This document shows, piece by piece, positions 1 to 8,220 of a stretch of DNA of 64,000 nucleotides. The translations under genes were made by a program, and so were the position numbers. Position 1 is the first letter of the stretch; each line of letters starts with the position of its first letter. The notes under the pieces were generated by a model that made no database searches, was not told the origin of the DNA, and saw only the letters and a list, made by a program, of their open reading frames with translations. Source of the stretch: HGM04593 sp045644465 (lineage in GTDB: Bacteria > Bacteroidota > Bacteroidia > Bacteroidales > Bacteroidaceae); the NCBI GenBank assembly GCA_045644465.1, contig JAZRGV010000006.1, positions 1 through 64,000 on the forward strand, in the 5' to 3' direction.

Positions 1-1788
1 CAGCGGGCTCTCCTTTGTGGCATTGCGGAATGCCTGCAAAGAGATCATGATACCGCCGTGGTCGGCAATGTTCTCGCCCAATGTGAGCTTGCCGTTTGCA
101 TTGAGGCCGGGAAGAACCTCTATCTTGTCAAAGAAATCTACGATAACCTGTGTGCGCTCGTTGAACTTCTGTGCATCCTCGTCTGTCCACCAGTTTGCGA
201 AGTTACCGTCCTTGTCAAACTGTCGGCCCTGGTCGTCGAAACCGTGTGTCATCTCGTGGCCAATTACCACACCGATAGCACCGTAATTGAATGCATCGTC
301 TTCGTTCATGTCAAAGAAAGGATATTGCAGAATTCCGGCAGGGAAGCAAATCTCGTTTGTCGTAGGGTTGTAGTATGCATTTACGGTCTGTGGAGTCATG
401 AACCACTCTGTGCGGTCAACAGGCTTGCCCCATTTCTCCTCTACATGCTTGTCCCAATCGAACTCCGACATCTTGCGGCAGGTCTCATAATAACTCAATG
501 CAGGGTCTATTACAAGCTTGCTGTAGTCGTCCCATTTGTCGGGATAGCCAATCTTCACGGTGAATGTGTTCAGTTTCTCGTGTGCTGCCTTCTTTGTTAC
601 ATCGCTCATCCACTCTTGTGCGTCGATGCGCTGTCCTAAAGCAATCTGCAGATTCTTTACAAGTTGTGTCATACGCTCTTTTGCTGCGGGTGGGAAATGC
701 TTGGCTACGTAAAGCTCACCTATTATATCACCCAATGCTCCATCTACTGCGCTAAGAGCGCGTTTCCATCGTGGCTGTTGTACTTTCTTGCCGCTCAACA
801 CTGTTCCATAGAAGGCAAAAGTCTCGGTCTCGATATCATCGCTAAGCTCGTTCGATGTCGAACGCATCGCTCTCCATTGCAGGTATGCAATAAGTTCATC
901 CATCGGTGTCTCGTTAATTACGGCAATAGCCTCTTTGATAGCCTCGGGGTGTGCAAGATTAAGCTCTTTGATGTCATTAATGCCCACTGCGTTGTAGAAT
1001 ACATCCCAATCGAATCCGGGAGTCTGTTTCTTAAGCTCCTCGAATGTTATTTTATGGTAGCTGTTGATTGGATTGCGACGCTCCACGCGGCTCAGATGCT
1101 TTGCGGCAATGCGTGTCTCAATTTTCATTACAGCCTCCATGTTCTTCTGTGCATCCTCTTCGCTGAAGCCGTATAGCTTGAACATATTCACTACATATTC
1201 GCGGAACTTTGTGCGTATATTCTCGGCTACCTCGTCACTGTCACTGTAATACTCCTTTTCGGGAAGTGATATACCGCCTTGGTATATGCCAAGTTGGTTA
1301 TTGTTGCTATCCATTATGTCGGTGCCGATGCCTGTGCCGAACATACCGCCTATGCCGCTACGGCAATTCTTCGCCAGCAAAAGTGCAATATCGTTTCTGT
1401 TCTTGAGTGATGCAATCTCCTCAATCAATGGCTTTATAGGGGCAACACCCTCGTTGTTGCGGCGTGTGCTGTCCATAACCATATTATAAAGGTCGCCCAC
1501 CTTTTGTGCGTTGCTTCCCGGCTCGCTCTTCTTTGCAGCCTGCTCAAGAACAAGCTCTTTCAACTGTTCGCGATTATTCTCGCGTAAGGCGTCGAACTGT
1601 CCGTAACGTGCGTATTCATCGGTGATGGGGTTAGCCTTTCTCCATCCGCCTGTAGCATACTCGAAAAAGTCGGTTCCGGGCGCGTAGGCGGTATCCATGT
1701 TAGCCAATAGTCTTGATTCCATTTTTTCATTTGTTGTGCATGCTCCAAATGCTGTGGCAAGAGCTATGCAGATGATTGATTTTTTCAT
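1..1788 (-). CDS. M13 family metallopeptidase (neprilysin/PepO-like), C-terminus cut by window edge
   Basis: Zinc endopeptidase of the M13 (neprilysin/endothelin-converting enzyme) family, expected to cleave peptides outside the cytoplasm. The 596 visible residues contain NAYYNP (substrate-binding motif), the zinc motif HEMTH at about residues 511-515 followed by GFDDQGRQF, and GENIAD near 571-576, which supplies the third zinc ligand in this family. The N-terminus MKKSIICIALATAFGAC looks like a lipoprotein signal, so it is probably periplasmic or surface-anchored. Family members are usually about 670-690 residues, so roughly 80 residues carrying the last substrate-binding motif lie beyond base 1. 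It starts 9 bases after the stop of the ABC-F gene on the same strand, so the two are probably cotranscribed. Family assignment is secure; the peptide substrate is unknown. Confidence 0.95.
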   Translation of the reverse strand, partial: MKKSIICIALATAFGACTTNEKMESRLLANMDTAYAPGTDFFEYATGGWRKANPITDEYARYGQFDALRENNREQLKELVLEQAAKKSEPGSNAQKVGDLYNMVMDSTRRNNEGVAPIKPLIEEIASLKNRNDIALLLAKNCRSGIGGMFGTGIGTDIMDSNNNQLGIYQGGISLPEKEYYSDSDEVAENIRTKFREYVVNMFKLYGFSEEDAQKNMEAVMKIETRIAAKHLSRVERRNPINSYHKITFEELKKQTPGFDWDVFYNAVGINDIKELNLAHPEAIKEAIAVINETPMDELIAYLQWRAMRSTSNELSDDIETETFAFYGTVLSGKKVQQPRWKRALSAVDGALGDIIGELYVAKHFPPAAKERMTQLVKNLQIALGQRIDAQEWMSDVTKKAAHEKLNTFTVKIGYPDKWDDYSKLVIDPALSYYETCRKMSEFDWDKHVEEKWGKPVDRTEWFMTPQTVNAYYNPTTNEICFPAGILQYPFFDMNEDDAFNYGAIGVVIGHEMTHGFDDQGRQFDKDGNFANWWTDEDAQKFNERTQVIVDFFDKIEVLPGLNANGKLTLGENIADHGGIMISLQAFRNATKESPL

Positions 1789-1797
1789 TATTATATA

Positions 1798-3726
1798 TCA
1801 GTTTAGTTCTTCTAGATTTACCATGTTGGTTTCCCAACGGCTTACAGCTTCGTCGAGTTGTTTCTTCAGCGAGGCATATTTCGTGAAGTTTTCTTCGGTG
1901 CTGCCTTCAACGGTGCTCATCACTGCTTCCAGGGCGGCAATGGCCCCCTCGAGTTCGTTTATTGCTTTCTCGTCATCTTCTACCATTTTCTCGAGTTTGC
2001 GTCGCTGTTTCTGCAACTGTTTTTCGGCTTCGTAACTCAAGCGGTTCTCGCTTACCGTCTTTTGCTGAGGCTCAGCCACTGTTGCCGGCTTGCCTTGTGC
2101 AAGAGCCTCGTTGATATTGTTTGCATTCTTTGTGGCAAGATAGTCGTATATTCCGCCAAGGTGTTCGCGCACCTTGCCGTCGCCGAACTCATAAACTTTG
2201 GTTACAAGCCCATCGAGGAACTGGCGGTCGTGGCTCACGATGATTACTGTTCCGTCGAAATCGCGTATAGCCTCCTTTAGAACATCCTTCGACTGCATAT
2301 CAAGGTGGTTGGTAGGCTCGTCGAGTATTAGTAGGTTCATCTGGCGCAGTAACAGACGTATCATAGCCAGACGGCTACGCTCACCGCCTGAAAGAACTTT
2401 TACAGGCTTGTCCGAAGCCTCTCCGCCAAACATAAACGCGCCCAAGATATCGCGTATGCGCAGTCTTATATCACCTGTAGCCACGTTGTCAATGGTCTGG
2501 AACACAGTGAGGTTCTCATCGAGCAGTTGCGCTTCGTGTTGTGCAAAGTAGGCTGTTTGCACGTTGTGTCCTATAACAATCTCGCCATCGTGGGCAAGTT
2601 CATTCAGAATGCATCGCACCATGGTGGTTTTTCCCTCTCCGTTACGTCCCACAAAGGCAACCTTCTCTCCACGGTTTATTGTGAAGTTTACACCCTCGAA
2701 CACGGTGTGTGCACCAAAACTCTTTTTTACGTCGTTGCAGATGACAGGGTAGTTGCCGCTTCGTGTGGCCGGTGCGAATTTCAGTCGCAGACGGCTTGTG
2801 TCCTCTTCGTCAATCTCAATGGGGACCATCTTTTCCAACTGTTTGATGCGGCTTTGCACCTGTACGGCCTTTGTTGGCTTGTAGCGGAAACGTTCGATGA
2901 ACTCTTTTATGTCGGCAATCTCTTTCTGCTGGTTCTCATATGCTCGTATCTGCTGTTCGCGGCGCTCCTTGCGGTTTTCCATAAACTTGTCATATGACAA
3001 TTTGTAATCGTATATTCGTCCGCAAGAAATCTCTATGGTTCTGTTGGTTACAGCATTCAGGAATGCGCGGTCGTGGCTCACCAGCAACACTGCATTACTG
3101 CTGCGTGCAAGGAACTGCTCGAGCCATTGGATGCTCTCTATGTCAAGGTGGTTTGTAGGCTCGTCGAGTAGCAGAATATCAGGGTGTTGCAACAACAGTT
3201 TTGCAAGTTCAATGCGCATACGCCATCCACCGCTGAACTCGCTTGTAGGGCGTGTGAAGTCCTCGCGCTTAAAGCCAAGTCCTTGCAGTGCACGTTCAAT
3301 CTCTGCCTCATAGTGGCTGCCACCCATCATTGTATATTGCTCATTCAGGTGAGTGTAGTTGTCTATTAGCTCGTGATAGCTTTCACTCTCATAGTCATCG
3401 CGCATGGCAAGCTCGTTGTTCATCTTCTCGAGCTTGGTCTCCATCTCGTGTATATGTGCAAAGGCTAGTTCTGTCTCTTCATATACAGTACGTCCGTCGG
3501 TGTGATGCATCACCTGGGGCAGGTAACCAATGGTGAACTCCTTTGGTTTAGAAATAGAACCTTCCGACGGCGACTGCATGCCGGCGATAATCTTCATCAG
3601 CGTACTTTTACCGGCACCGTTCTTGCCCACAAGGGCTATTCTGTCCTTTTTGTTTATTATGAAACTGACATCGTGGAACAGGTTTGTTCCACCAAAGTCA
3701 ACTCTTATGTTATCTATTGAAAGCAA
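1798..3726 (-). CDS. ABC-F family ATP-binding protein, TTG start
   Basis: Soluble twin-ATPase ABC protein of the ABC-F group, which acts on ribosomes (translation factor or antibiotic-resistance type) rather than in transport. There are no membrane segments. The first ATPase has Walker A GKNGAGKST (about residues 35-43), signature FSGGWRMR and LLLDEPTNHLD. A charged linker follows, then the second ATPase with GRNGEGKTT, LSGGERSRLAM and LILDEPTNHLD. The C-terminal 90 residues are a charged coiled coil. At 642 residues it has the size of the YdiF/Uup-like Bacteroidota members. The start is TTG at 3726: it gives the usual N-terminus MLSIDNIRVDFGG, no ATG lies nearby in frame, and AGGAA sits just upstream. 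A long hairpin-rich leader precedes it. Whether it confers drug resistance cannot be read from the sequence. Confidence 0.95.
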   Translation of the reverse strand: MLSIDNIRVDFGGTNLFHDVSFIINKKDRIALVGKNGAGKSTLMKIIAGMQSPSEGSISKPKEFTIGYLPQVMHHTDGRTVYEETELAFAHIHEMETKLEKMNNELAMRDDYESESYHELIDNYTHLNEQYTMMGGSHYEAEIERALQGLGFKREDFTRPTSEFSGGWRMRIELAKLLLQHPDILLLDEPTNHLDIESIQWLEQFLARSSNAVLLVSHDRAFLNAVTNRTIEISCGRIYDYKLSYDKFMENRKERREQQIRAYENQQKEIADIKEFIERFRYKPTKAVQVQSRIKQLEKMVPIEIDEEDTSRLRLKFAPATRSGNYPVICNDVKKSFGAHTVFEGVNFTINRGEKVAFVGRNGEGKTTMVRCILNELAHDGEIVIGHNVQTAYFAQHEAQLLDENLTVFQTIDNVATGDIRLRIRDILGAFMFGGEASDKPVKVLSGGERSRLAMIRLLLRQMNLLILDEPTNHLDMQSKDVLKEAIRDFDGTVIIVSHDRQFLDGLVTKVYEFGDGKVREHLGGIYDYLATKNANNINEALAQGKPATVAEPQQKTVSENRLSYEAEKQLQKQRRKLEKMVEDDEKAINELEGAIAALEAVMSTVEGSTEENFTKYASLKKQLDEAVSRWETNMVNLEELN

Positions 3727-3853
3727 AATTCCTATATATTATAATGTATATACTATGTGGCCTCTTTCGGTTGGTTGCTTCTTGCGTCCTTGTTCCTTGT
3801 AAAAAAGGAATATTGTTTGGTTATATTCTTCTTTTGTAAAAAAGGATGACTCA

Positions 3854-3936
3854 AGGTGGGAGCACCTGAACGCGACCTTGGTCGCGAAGTTACTCTTTTA
3901 TAGCGAAAAATAAAAATCGGGTATGCCTTCATACCC
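3854..3936 (-). promoter_or_regulatory. structured leader upstream of ABC-F gene (three hairpins)
   Basis: Three inverted repeats lie between the divergent ABC-F and perR-like genes. Stem GGGTATG/CATACCC (3919-3936, 4-nt loop) comes first, then CGCGACC/GGTCGCG (3871-3886, 2-nt loop), then AGGTG/CACCT (3854-3867, 4-nt loop), followed on the minus strand by a T-rich tract. Because the flanking genes point away from each other, ordinary terminators are not expected here. A 13-bp direct repeat (TTGTAAAAAAGGA at 3797-3809 and 3834-3846) lies between the last hairpin and the start. An attenuating leader is inferred, by analogy with leaders known upstream of other ABC-F genes. The rest of the 349-bp gap shows only AT-rich promoter DNA. 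Confidence 0.45.
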
Positions 3937-3994
3937 ATAAAAACAGACGTTTTTTCATTTTTTTTAAAATTTTTACAAAAAAAACAGGGAAATA

Positions 3995-4026
3995 GTTGTA
4001 TGGTAATAAAAACGATTATATATTTG
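3995..4026 (+). promoter_or_regulatory. Bacteroides-type promoter for the perR-like/rubrerythrin pair
   Basis: TATATTTG at 4019-4026 is an exact match to the -7 consensus TAnnTTTG. GTTG at 3995-3998 lies 20 bases upstream as the -33 element. Transcription would begin about 40 bases before the ATG at 4076. PerR-type regulators often control themselves, but no convincing operator could be picked out by eye. Confidence 0.55.
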
Positions 4027-4075
4027 CAATGATTTCAGAAATGAAATACAGAAAACAATAAAAAAAGAAGTAATT

Positions 4076-4492
4076 ATGGTTTCAAGAGCAGAACTTAAAG
4101 AAGAATTGATTAAGGCCGGTATCCGTCCCTCGGTGCAGCGTCTTGCAATCTTCGAGTATGTACGTAGCAGTTGCCAGCATCCAACAGCCGAGGTTGTTTA
4201 TGAGGCATTGCGCGACGAGCTTGGTTCTCTCTCTTTGACAACGGTATATAACACACTCAAGTTGTTCGTAGATGCCGGCTTGATATTGATGCTTACCATT
4301 GACGACACGTTCCGTTGCTTTGACGGTGATTGTAGCAGCCATGCGCACTTTCTCTGTAACAAATGTGGAAAGATAATGGACCTTAAGATTAAAAAGGATT
4401 TCCTCACTATGGTAGAGGGTATCGATGGCCTTGAGATTACCGATGCTCAACTGTACCTGAAAGGTCTTTGCCCTAATTGCTCAAAGAAATAA
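4076..4492 (+). CDS. perR: Fur-family regulator, PerR-like peroxide sensor
   Basis: Metal-dependent DNA-binding repressor of the Fur superfamily, 138 residues. The N-terminal winged helix includes LTTVYNTLKLFVDAGL. The regulatory metal ligands line up with PerR: H35 (in CQHPTA), D83/D85, H89, H91 and D102. An Asp at this last position is typical of PerR, where Fur has Glu. The structural zinc site is C94xxC97 and C132xxC135. It lies 51 bases upstream of a rubrerythrin gene, a classic peroxide-defence partner, so it probably represses peroxide genes including its neighbour. The Fur-family call is certain. PerR rather than Fur or Zur rests on D102 and context. Confidence 0.88.
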   Translation: MVSRAELKEELIKAGIRPSVQRLAIFEYVRSSCQHPTAEVVYEALRDELGSLSLTTVYNTLKLFVDAGLILMLTIDDTFRCFDGDCSSHAHFLCNKCGKIMDLKIKKDFLTMVEGIDGLEITDAQLYLKGLCPNCSKK

Positions 4493-4543
4493 AAAAGAGA
4501 AATAATAAATAAGATAATTAAAAACAATTTAAATTTTACGACT

Positions 4544-5086
4544 ATGAAAAAGTATATTTGTTCAGTATGTGGTTATATTCATGAAGGTGATTCAGCTCCC
4601 GAGCGTTGTCCAATGTGTAAGGTTCCGGCAGAGAAATTCAATGAGTTGCAGGAAGGTCCTATCCAGTTTGTTCAAGAGCATGTTATTGGCGTGGCAAAAG
4701 GTTGCGACGATGAGATGATCAAGGATTTGAACAACCACTTCATTGGTGAGTGTACAGAGGTAGGTATGTATTTGGCAATGAGCCGTCAGGCCGACCGCGA
4801 GGGTTATCCCGAGATTGCTGAGGCTTTCAAGCGTTACGCATGGGAAGAGGCAGAGCACGCAGCTAAGTTCGCTGAGCTATTGGGTGACTGTGTTTGGGAT
4901 ACAAAGACAAACCTCGACAAGCGTATGAATGCAGAGGCTGAGGCTAATAGCGACAAGTACCGCATTGCAAAACGTGCGAAGGAACTTAATCTCGATGCAA
5001 TCCACGACACTGTACACGAGATGGCAAAGGATGAGGCTCGTCACGGAAAAGGTTTCGAAGGTCTTTATAACAGATACTTTAAGTAA
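4544..5086 (+). CDS. rbr: reverse rubrerythrin (N-terminal rubredoxin domain)
   Basis: Cytoplasmic NAD(P)H-linked peroxidase that reduces hydrogen peroxide at a diiron centre. The domain order is reversed relative to classical rubrerythrin: the rubredoxin-like Fe(Cys)4 site (C6xxC9 and C22xxC25) is at the N-terminus. A four-helix ferritin-like domain follows with ligand motifs GECTEVGM, EEAEHAAKF and DEARHGKGFEGL. At 180 residues it matches the reverse rubrerythrins of anaerobes. It lies directly after the PerR-like gene and ends at a strong terminator, so the two probably form a two-gene oxidative-stress operon. Electrons could come from the separate rubredoxin at 60316, but that link is only inferred. 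Confidence 0.93.
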   Translation: MKKYICSVCGYIHEGDSAPERCPMCKVPAEKFNELQEGPIQFVQEHVIGVAKGCDDEMIKDLNNHFIGECTEVGMYLAMSRQADREGYPEIAEAFKRYAWEEAEHAAKFAELLGDCVWDTKTNLDKRMNAEAEANSDKYRIAKRAKELNLDAIHDTVHEMAKDEARHGKGFEGLYNRYFK

Positions 5087-5108
5087 GATAATGAGTTGAT
5101 AAATAGAG

Positions 5109-5150
5109 AATTCCCTCAAGGAGCTAGCTCCTTGAGGGAATTTGTTTTAT
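5109..5150. terminator. 34-bp perfect palindrome, intrinsic terminator after rubrerythrin
   Basis: AATTCCCTCAAGGAGCT (5109-5125) is followed without a loop spacer by its exact reverse complement (5126-5142), then TGTTTTAT. It sits 23 bases after the rubrerythrin stop. Its symmetry and T-rich flank fit a rho-independent terminator for the plus strand. Confidence 0.8.
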
Positions 5151-5303
5151 TGGTGCCGGCATCTTTTGCTCTTGACAGCAAGTGCCGTCTATGTACACTC
5201 CTATCATCTTTGATGTTGTGACTTTCATCAATAACACTCGCTTGTTGCGACTCGCACTGCGTAACTTCGCTGCACAATGTGCGACCATTCGCAGCTAATG
5301 TTA

Positions 5304-5789
5304 TTAATTCTTGAACTGCGCCATCATATGTAGCGCAGTTACTGCACATTCATCGCCTTTGTTGCCAAGGCGACCTCCGCTGCGCTCCTGTGCCTGTAAT
5401 AGGTTATTGGTTGTTATAAGACCAAAGATTACAGGTACGTCATATTCCACGTTCAGCTTTGACAACCCGGCTGTTACGCCTTCGCAAATGTAGTCGAAGT
5501 GAGGTGTATCGCCACGTATCACGCAACCAATGGCTATAACGGCATCATATTTGCCGCTCTTTACCATCTGCGATGCTCCAAATATTAGTTCAAAACTACC
5601 CGGCACGCTTGCGACGGTGATGTCATCTGCTGCTACGCCGTTGTCGCATAATGTCTTTATCGCACCATCGCGCAGTGCGTGTGTTATCTCTTCGTTCCAC
5701 TCGGCATATACAATGCCCACTTTGCGGCCACATCCGTTGGGGGTGGTTGTAGGGTCGTAGCTTGAGAGGTTCTTTAGTTCTGTTGCCAT
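5304..5789 (-). CDS. ribH: 6,7-dimethyl-8-ribityllumazine synthase
   Basis: Penultimate enzyme of riboflavin synthesis. It condenses 5-amino-6-ribitylamino-uracil with 3,4-dihydroxy-2-butanone 4-phosphate in the cytoplasm, usually as an icosahedral assembly. Recognisable blocks are VGIVYAEWNEEIT, SVPGSFELIFGA, GCVIRGDTPHFDYIC with the catalytic His at residue 97, and GLITTNN. The start chosen is the ATG at 5789 (MATELKNLSS, 161 residues). The in-frame ATG at 5816 would add nine residues not typical of the family and would run into the upstream hairpin. It lies downstream of the TPR protein gene on the same strand, an arrangement common in Bacteroidales. Confidence 0.96.
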   Translation of the reverse strand: MATELKNLSSYDPTTTPNGCGRKVGIVYAEWNEEITHALRDGAIKTLCDNGVAADDITVASVPGSFELIFGASQMVKSGKYDAVIAIGCVIRGDTPHFDYICEGVTAGLSKLNVEYDVPVIFGLITTNNLLQAQERSGGRLGNKGDECAVTALHMMAQFKN

Positions 5790-5812
5790 AGTATGGTATT
5801 GTTTTATTGCAA

Positions 5813-5847
5813 TCAAGACCGGCCGAGTTTGCTCCGGTCGGTCTTGA
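5813..5847 (-). terminator. hairpin between TPR-protein gene and ribH
   Basis: Inverted repeat with a perfect 9-bp arm TCAAGACCG (5813-5821) against CGGTCTTGA (5839-5847), extended imperfectly by GCCGAG/CTCCGGT towards a short loop. It lies between the stop of the TPR gene and ribH. No long T-tract follows on the minus strand, so it may be a weak terminator, a processing site or a ribH leader. Confidence 0.45.
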
Positions 5848-5873
5848 CTGTATAGGTTATATAAGTTGTTTTT

Positions 5874-6536
5874 TTACTTCGCGTTGATGAAACGGTCAAT
5901 GTTTGCTGCTTCGGGAGCCTGAGGATATTCGTTCTTTATTCTGTTGTAAAGCTCGATAGCCTTGTCCGCCTTGCCTTGTTTCTCATACATTGCAGCAGCA
6001 TCGAACAAGCATTTGGGGCTTACAGTTATGTTGTTAGCCTCCTCAGCAGCCTCAAGCACAAGCTTGATAGCCTTGTCAATGTTCTCTTTGTATGCGTAGC
6101 AGTTGCCAAGAGCATATTTCACCATAGGAGAAACAATCTTGTCATTGCCGTTGTATTTCTCAAGGTAGTTGATAGCCTCGTCAAAGTTCTGCTGTTGTGC
6201 GTAGCAGATACCTGCGTATGCGTATGCCAAGTTTGCAGCGTCTGTGCCACCGTTCTCCTCAATAACCTGAAGGAAACCGGCATTTACACCGTCACCATTG
6301 AGAGCTGTCTCAAGGTCGCCGTTAACAAAATACTGTTCAGCCTTGAATATAGCCTTTGCAGCCTCAGCCTCTTTTGGCGCAGCAACAAAAGTGTTGTATG
6401 CAAGGTAACCGCCAACAATTACTATTATGGCAATGATTGCTCCCAAAAATTTGTTTTTGTGTTCGATAACGAAGGCCTCAGACTTGCCGAGTACCTCATC
6501 TGCGAGAATTGGTTTCTCTGTTTCTTTCTTGCTCAT
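5874..6536 (-). CDS. membrane-anchored tetratricopeptide-repeat protein (YfgM-like)
   Basis: Protein of 220 residues with a short cytoplasmic N-terminus, one membrane helix (FLGAIIAIIVIVGGYLAYNTFV, about residues 29-51) and a C-terminal TPR domain of three to four repeats such as LAYAYAGICYAQQQNFDEAI and KADKAIELYNRIKNEYP. The layout resembles YfgM-type proteins, which act in quality control around the Sec translocon and envelope proteins. That role is inference here. It is the first gene before ribH on the minus strand and diverges from recF. A -7 element lies about 40 bases upstream. Confidence 0.88.
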   Translation of the reverse strand: MSKKETEKPILADEVLGKSEAFVIEHKNKFLGAIIAIIVIVGGYLAYNTFVAAPKEAEAAKAIFKAEQYFVNGDLETALNGDGVNAGFLQVIEENGGTDAANLAYAYAGICYAQQQNFDEAINYLEKYNGNDKIVSPMVKYALGNCYAYKENIDKAIKLVLEAAEEANNITVSPKCLFDAAAMYEKQGKADKAIELYNRIKNEYPQAPEAANIDRFINAK

Positions 6537-6576
6537 AGTTATATTTTTTATTTTATTATATGCATTTTACAAAATG

Positions 6577-6584
6577 CAAAAGTA
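6577..6584 (-). promoter_or_regulatory. -7 element upstream of TPR-protein gene
   Basis: On the minus strand this reads TACTTTTG, an exact TAnnTTTG match about 40 bases before the ATG at 6536. No clear -33 TTG lies at the expected distance, so the call rests on the -7 box and position. Confidence 0.4.
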
Positions 6585-6700
6585 ATCAAATTCTTGGTTG
6601 ATGAAAAATTATAGCTGATTTTTTTTGGATTTTCGTTCTGTAAGGCGGCAAGCCTAATGCCTGTAGAAAAAAAAGATTTTGTTTTGTAAGTGGTCTAATG

Positions 6701-6730
6701 TTGTGATTTGCTTTTGAATTTGTATCTTTG
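6701..6730 (+). promoter_or_regulatory. Bacteroides-type promoter in the recF upstream gap
   Basis: TATCTTTG at 6723-6730 matches the -7 consensus exactly, with TTG at 6701-6703 placed 19 bases upstream. It would start a transcript near 6737, about 245 bases before the recF GTG. Either recF has a long leader or this drives a small RNA. A second weaker box, TATCTTCG at 6950-6957, lies much closer to recF. The remainder of the 447-bp gap (6537-6983) shows no convincing gene or strong hairpin. Confidence 0.45.
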
Positions 6731-6983
6731 AAATATAAAACACACCCGCAATTGCTCAACAGAGCATAAATCACAATAAGGATTATTCCGTTGTGAAAAC
6801 ATTATGTTTCCTCGTCCTTTAACAGGGGATTTTTATTTGTATTGCATCAAGGCAGTGGGAGTGTTCTTTCTGCGTACTCTTTCAAAAAACTTGTTGCAAT
6901 ATCTGTTATAAAATCTTCAAATCCTGCTGTTTTTGTGCTCTGTTTTCATTATCTTCGCAGAGTGAAAGTAAAATATCGTAACG

Positions 6984-8093
6984 GTGAAGCTGAATAGTAT
7001 CTCAATATTGAATTATAGGAATCTTGCCGACGTCAACATCTCGTTGTCGCCAAAGATTAATTGTTTCATAGGCAGCAATGGCATGGGCAAGACTAATCTG
7101 CTCGATGCGGTATATTACCTGTCGTTCTGCAAGAGTGCTATATCGCCGTCCGATAATGGCAATATCTTTCACGATGCTTCTTTCTTTATGTTGCAGGGAA
7201 CATACACCGGAGACAGCGGAATTGATAACGAGATTTCGTGTGGCTTGAAGCGTGCCGAGAAAAAACAGTTCCGTAGAGATGGCAAAGCCTATGAGCGTCT
7301 GTCCGACCACATTGGATTTGTACCTCTTGTTATGGTGTCGCCTGCCGACAACGAACTCATAGCAGGTGGCAGCGAGGAGCGTCGTCGTTTTATGGATGTT
7401 GTAATATCGCAATACGACAAGGAGTATCTTAATGCTCTTATACGTTACAACAGGGCGTTGCAGCAGCGTAACGTGCTGTTGCGTGGCGAACGCGAACCCG
7501 ATGCTGATATGATGTCGCTGATGGAGGAGATGATGGTTGTTGAGGCTCTCTTCATCCATGAGCGTCGTAAGCAGTTCACCGATGAACTAATCCCTATATT
7601 TACCTCTTTTCACAATGCTATTGTGGGCGGTGGCGAGGAGGTGTCGTTGCGCTACCGTTCACATCTCGATGAAAATGACCTTGCGGCATTGCTTGCTGCT
7701 TCGCGTGGCGATGACCGCCGTCTGGGGCACACGTCAAAGGGTGTGCATCGCGATGAGTTGGTTATGCAACTGAATGGCTATCCTTTGAAGAAGGAGGGTT
7801 CGCAGGGGCAGAACAAGAGTTATCTTGTGTCGTTGAAGCTGGCTCAGTTCGACTTCCTTCGTCGTAAGGGTGGTGAGACGCCGCTGTTGTTGCTTGATGA
7901 TATATTCGACAAGCTCGACAGCTATAGGGTAGAGCAGATAATATCTCTTGTCTCGGGCGAGAATTTCGGGCAGATATTCATTACCGACGTTAACCGCGAG
8001 CATATCGACGGAATACTCGAGAATATAAACGGTGAGTATAGGCTCTTTGAGGTGAAAGGTGGCGAAACACAACTGATAAAGAGCCGGGAATGA
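6984..8093 (+). CDS. recF: DNA replication/repair protein RecF
   Basis: SMC-like ATPase that binds gapped DNA and, with RecO and RecR, loads RecA at single-strand gaps. The 369 residues include Walker A GSNGMGKTN (residues 30-38), a signature region with SQGQNKSYLVSLKLAQ near 265-285, and Walker B LLLLDDIFDKLD. The start is GTG at 6984 (MKLNSISILNYRNL), which reproduces the normal RecF N-terminus; no ATG fits. It is followed about 130 bases later by dciA. This pairing of recF with a DUF721 gene is found in many bacteria, often beside dnaA/dnaN, which are not in this window. Confidence 0.97.
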   Translation: MKLNSISILNYRNLADVNISLSPKINCFIGSNGMGKTNLLDAVYYLSFCKSAISPSDNGNIFHDASFFMLQGTYTGDSGIDNEISCGLKRAEKKQFRRDGKAYERLSDHIGFVPLVMVSPADNELIAGGSEERRRFMDVVISQYDKEYLNALIRYNRALQQRNVLLRGEREPDADMMSLMEEMMVVEALFIHERRKQFTDELIPIFTSFHNAIVGGGEEVSLRYRSHLDENDLAALLAASRGDDRRLGHTSKGVHRDELVMQLNGYPLKKEGSQGQNKSYLVSLKLAQFDFLRRKGGETPLLLLDDIFDKLDSYRVEQIISLVSGENFGQIFITDVNREHIDGILENINGEYRLFEVKGGETQLIKSRE

Positions 8094-8220
8094 GTGCTTG
8101 GTCATGAGCGTTGCCCTGTGGTTGAACTGCATAGGTGGAATATGGAAACTCGGAAAGCCGGGTCCTAAAATGAAAAGTAAGTAAAGTGACGCGTTGCGTC
8201 GTGTCATTTTTAACAACAAT

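Noticed and set aside
3753..3938. 61-codon minus-strand ORF in the ABC-F leader as a real gene
   Set aside because: Composition follows the hairpins and the basic stretch looks random; no family match by eye. Kept only as a possible leader peptide within the leader finding.
5151..5303. Possible gene in the gap between the rubrerythrin terminator and ribH
   Set aside because: Short ORFs there have no recognisable features and run into ribH; nothing supportable in 150 bases.
5790..5816. Upstream ATG for ribH
   Set aside because: Adds nine residues outside the family and lies within the upstream hairpin.
8094..8220. Possible tRNA or small RNA between recF and dciA
   Set aside because: A short hairpin (GACGC/GCGTC) is present but no cloverleaf or CCA-type end can be folded; treated as a possible weak terminator only.
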